64,000 nt of DNA from JBMYYR01 sp965243605 (GTDB lineage Bacteria; Bacteroidota; Bacteroidia; Flavobacteriales; CAJXXR01), in NCBI GenBank assembly GCA_965243605.1, contig CBDEVQ010000119.1:28445-92444 (forward strand), given 5' to 3'. Position numbers and translations under genes: made by a program. The notes beneath the pieces were generated by a model. The model was not told the origin of the DNA. It worked only from the letters and a program-made list of their open reading frames with translations, and searched no databases. Positions 61,653 to 64,000 of the stretch are shown piece after piece. Every line of letters begins with the position of its first letter. The stretch's first letter is position 1.

Positions 61653-62189
61653 ATGAGTAAATTAACTGATACATCTTTCGATAAATCGTGGACTTTATTT
61701 TTGGATAGAGATGGTGTTATTAATGTTCGAAATTTTCATGGTTATATAACCCAGATTGAAGATTTTAAATTTATAGATGGTTCTAAAGAAGCTATTGTTA
61801 GATTTTCGAAGTTATTTGGTCGAATCGTCGTTGTGACGAACCAACAATGTATTGGTAAAGGGATAATTTCAGAAGATGAATTGAATGTAATTCATAAGTA
61901 TATGCTTGATGAAATTACGGATGCAGGTGGACATATAGATCAAGTTTATTTTGCACCCCAATTAGCATCTGAAAATAGTATCTACAGAAAACCAAATTCT
62001 GGAATGGCCGATTTAGCTCAACAAGATTTTCCAGAAATTAATTTTGAAAAATCCATTATTATTGGTGATTCAATTTCCGATATGGCTTTTGGATTAGACA
62101 AAGGAATGCGTACAGTGTTTATTCATCCTGAAGTTAATAATACATACGATTACTGTTATAAAACGTTAGGAGAATTCTTAAAGGAATAG
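61653..62189 (+). CDS. gmhB: D-glycero-D-manno-heptose 1,7-bisphosphate phosphatase-type HAD hydrolase
   Basis: The ATG at 61653 puts the HAD motif FLDRDGVINV near residue 17 of a 178-residue protein; a longer frame from 61569 overlaps gmhA and is rejected. Further HAD-IIIA features are VVTNQQCIGKG (motif II) and the late IIGDSISDMAFGLDKGM. The Cys-rich zinc loop seen in many GmhB proteins is not obvious, so a related histidinol-phosphatase-like role is a weaker option. It follows gmhA directly. Confidence 0.85.
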   Translation: MSKLTDTSFDKSWTLFLDRDGVINVRNFHGYITQIEDFKFIDGSKEAIVRFSKLFGRIVVVTNQQCIGKGIISEDELNVIHKYMLDEITDAGGHIDQVYFAPQLASENSIYRKPNSGMADLAQQDFPEINFEKSIIIGDSISDMAFGLDKGMRTVFIHPEVNNTYDYCYKTLGEFLKE

Positions 62190-62300
62190 GTGATTTAGTC
62201 ATCCTATTTCAAAAAAATCATATAAAAGTCTTATATTGAGAATGTTGTTTTTAAGAAAACGACGTCTTAATTTATTAATAATTGTATCAAGAAAATATAA

Positions 62301-63752
62301 ATGTTATTTAACTCGATAGATTTCGCCATTTTCTTACCCATTGTTTTTTGGCTTTATTGGTTTGTATTTAACAGAAACCTTAAAGTTCAGAATGCACTGG
62401 TTTTTGTGGTGAGCTATATATTTTATGGTTGGTGGGATTGGCGTTTTTTAAGCTTAATTCTATTTAGCACTATTATTGATTATTTAGTTGGACGTGGATT
62501 GTCTAACGAAGAAAACAAAGCCACTAAACGGAAATTGTTATTATGGATAAGTATCTTTTTTAATCTCGGATTTTTAGGGATATTTAAATATTATAACTTT
62601 TTCTTAGACAATTTTAAAACGGCATTTTCATTTTTTGGGAACGAAATAAGTGGATATACTTTAGATATTGTATTGCCTGTAGGTATTAGTTTTTATACAT
62701 TTCAAACCTTAAGTTATACAATAGATGTTTATAAAAAAAGGTTAGAACCAACTCGAGATTTTATTGCATTTGGAGCATTTGTTAGTTTTTTTCCTCAATT
62801 GGTAGCAGGTCCAATTGAAAGAGCTACACATTTATTACCACAGTTTTATAAAAAACGATCGTTTAATTACACATTAGCTGTTAGTGGTTTAAGGCAAATT
62901 CTTTGGGGTTTGTTTAAAAAAATAGTTATTGCAGATAACGCTGCACATATAGCTAATTATATATTCGATAATTCTGAAGCCTACAATGGAAGTGCATTAT
63001 TAATTGGAGCATTATTCTTTACATTTCAGATTTACGGAGATTTTTCAGGATATTCAGATATTGCAATTGGAACTTCTAAATTATTCGGATTTGATTTAAT
63101 GAAAAACTTTGCGTTTCCGTATTTCTCTAGGGATATAGCAGAATTTTGGAGACGTTGGCATATTTCATTATCAACTTGGTTTAGAGACTATTTATATATC
63201 CCATTAGGAGGTAGTAGAGGTGGTTTATCAATGAAAATAAGAAATACATTCATTATTTTTATTGTAAGTGGATTTTGGCATGGAGCAAATTGGACGTTTA
63301 TTGTATGGGGTGCCTTAAATGCCTTATACTTTTTACCAATCATGCTATTAAATAAGAATCGAATAAATACCAATGTAATTGCAGAGGGGAAACTCATTCC
63401 GAATGTCAAGGAAGGGGTTCAAATGTTAATTACATTTGGTTTAACAATTATTGCTTGGGTATTTTTTAGGGCAGAAAACATTACACATGCGTGGGTATAT
63501 TTAACTAAAATGTTCTCTACGTCATTGTTTAGTATTCCAAATTATCCAGATCTTAAACATGTAAGTATAACATTTTTACTGATCGCATTTTTTATTTGTA
63601 TAGAATGGCTAGGACGAGCTAATGAATATGCTCTTGAAAAATTTGGATTAAACTGGTATAAACCTATCCGATTATTGTTTTATTACTTTGTCGTTGGTGC
63701 AATATTGTTGTTTATGGGAGAAGAACAAGCATTTATTTATTTTCAATTTTAG
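62301..63752 (+). CDS. MBOAT-family O-acyltransferase (AlgI-like)
   Basis: A 483-residue membrane protein with about ten membrane segments. The MBOAT core shows PVGISFYTFQTLSYTIDVYK, FFPQLVAGPIERA, FSGYSDIAIGTSKLFGF, EFWRRWHISLSTWFRDYLYIP and the catalytic His in SGFWHGANWTF. It probably moves acyl groups across the inner membrane to surface polysaccharide or lipid. The next gene, 2 bases later, encodes its likely SGNH/AlgJ-type partner. Confidence 0.92.
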   Translation: MLFNSIDFAIFLPIVFWLYWFVFNRNLKVQNALVFVVSYIFYGWWDWRFLSLILFSTIIDYLVGRGLSNEENKATKRKLLLWISIFFNLGFLGIFKYYNFFLDNFKTAFSFFGNEISGYTLDIVLPVGISFYTFQTLSYTIDVYKKRLEPTRDFIAFGAFVSFFPQLVAGPIERATHLLPQFYKKRSFNYTLAVSGLRQILWGLFKKIVIADNAAHIANYIFDNSEAYNGSALLIGALFFTFQIYGDFSGYSDIAIGTSKLFGFDLMKNFAFPYFSRDIAEFWRRWHISLSTWFRDYLYIPLGGSRGGLSMKIRNTFIIFIVSGFWHGANWTFIVWGALNALYFLPIMLLNKNRINTNVIAEGKLIPNVKEGVQMLITFGLTIIAWVFFRAENITHAWVYLTKMFSTSLFSIPNYPDLKHVSITFLLIAFFICIEWLGRANEYALEKFGLNWYKPIRLLFYYFVVGAILLFMGEEQAFIYFQF

Positions 63753-63754
63753 TT

Positions 63755-64000
63755 ATGAAACAGTTTGTAAATAAGGTTATTTGGTTTCTAATTCCAATCC
63801 TTTTATTATCTATTATTGCAGAATATTCTTTAAGACAAATAGATAATGTATATAAGTTTAAAAAGGATTATTTAGAGGCAAAAGCAAGTACACTAGACGT
63901 TTTGGTGTTAGGGAGTTCTCATGCATATTATAATATTAATCCGGATTATTTAAGTGATGAGTCATTTAATGCTGGAGCTGTTTCTCAGTCCTTTGATCTT
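63755..64000 (+). CDS. SGNH/AlgX-like partner protein, N-terminal part (cut by window end)
   Basis: The frame opens at the ATG at 63755, 2 bases after the MBOAT stop, and runs to the window edge (82 residues seen). It has an N-terminal membrane anchor (about 8-25) and then VLVLGSSHAYYNIN, the Gly-Ser-Ser-His nucleophile-type motif of SGNH-like proteins that pair with MBOAT acyltransferases. The rest lies beyond the window. Confidence 0.75.
   Translation, partial: MKQFVNKVIWFLIPILLLSIIAEYSLRQIDNVYKFKKDYLEAKASTLDVLVLGSSHAYYNINPDYLSDESFNAGAVSQSFDL

Overview
The window looks like chromosomal DNA of a marine-type member of the Flavobacteriaceae (Bacteroidota). The DNA is AT-rich. Several secreted proteins end in a type IX secretion (T9SS) C-terminal sorting domain, and one is a SprB-repeat protein. 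Some genes and tRNAs are preceded by the Bacteroidota housekeeping promoter (TTTG, about 19 bases, TAnnTTTG). Many lipoproteins and outer-membrane barrels are present. Most genes are core housekeeping genes; accessory material is scattered between them. I saw no prophage, CRISPR array, rRNA or integrated plasmid.

Layout. 1-4022: a leftward TetR - ABC exporter - HlyD adaptor - TolC cassette in which the ABC protein has lost nearly all catalytic motifs except Walker A. 4121-6748: a small membrane protein with an ABC ATPase, two envelope proteins and a small lipoprotein whose 3' end abuts an IS3-family element (6738-7962) with a clear -1 frameshift signal. 8277-14822: bestrophin-like channel, small lipoproteins, RlmD, ornithine aminotransferase and a T9SS-exported M43 metalloprotease. 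14930-20601: DUF2461 protein, lipoprotein endonuclease/phosphatase, chorismate synthase, dicarboxylate symporter, OmpA-like protein. 20731-24594: a complete nucleoside-catabolism operon deoA-deoC-deoB-deoD. 24707-29680: a secreted-protein paralogue, SRPBCC protein, flavin monooxygenase, GNAT, and an ECF sigma factor overlapping a membrane protein. 29863-32974: a tightly packed aminotransferase - heptose-type kinase - lipoprotein - gamma-carbonic-anhydrase operon. 33129-38399: the second secreted paralogue, then the leftward rfbC-folP-cdaA-ddl-meaB run. 39640-42852: a self-contained three-gene operon (enolase-superfamily N-acylamino-acid racemase type, D-aminoacylase type, GNAT) closed by a strong terminator. 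43093-47133: the large SprB-repeat adhesin with seven near-identical 228-bp units. 47364-57397: MutS, three tRNA-Leu(UAA) genes, a DUF2795 protein, a lipoprotein peptide deformylase, a T9SS protein, IspE and AccA. 57476-64000: two paralogous small membrane proteins, a Ycf48-like protein, and a surface-glycan block (glycosyltransferase, gmhA, gmhB, MBOAT acyltransferase and its SGNH-like partner, cut by the window end).

How the genes work together. The deo genes take nucleosides to bases and to acetaldehyde plus glyceraldehyde 3-phosphate. GmhA, GmhB and the PfkB-type kinase fit ADP-heptose synthesis but are split over two loci, and no nucleotidyltransferase is visible. The racemase/deacylase/acetyltransferase trio resembles a pathway for inverting or salvaging D-amino acids. 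The points most worth a second look are the degenerate exporter ATPase, the D-amino-acid operon with its altered metal site, the lipoprotein peptide deformylase, the SprB repeat array and the tRNA-Leu triplet. All functional calls come from reading the sequence; no database search was possible.
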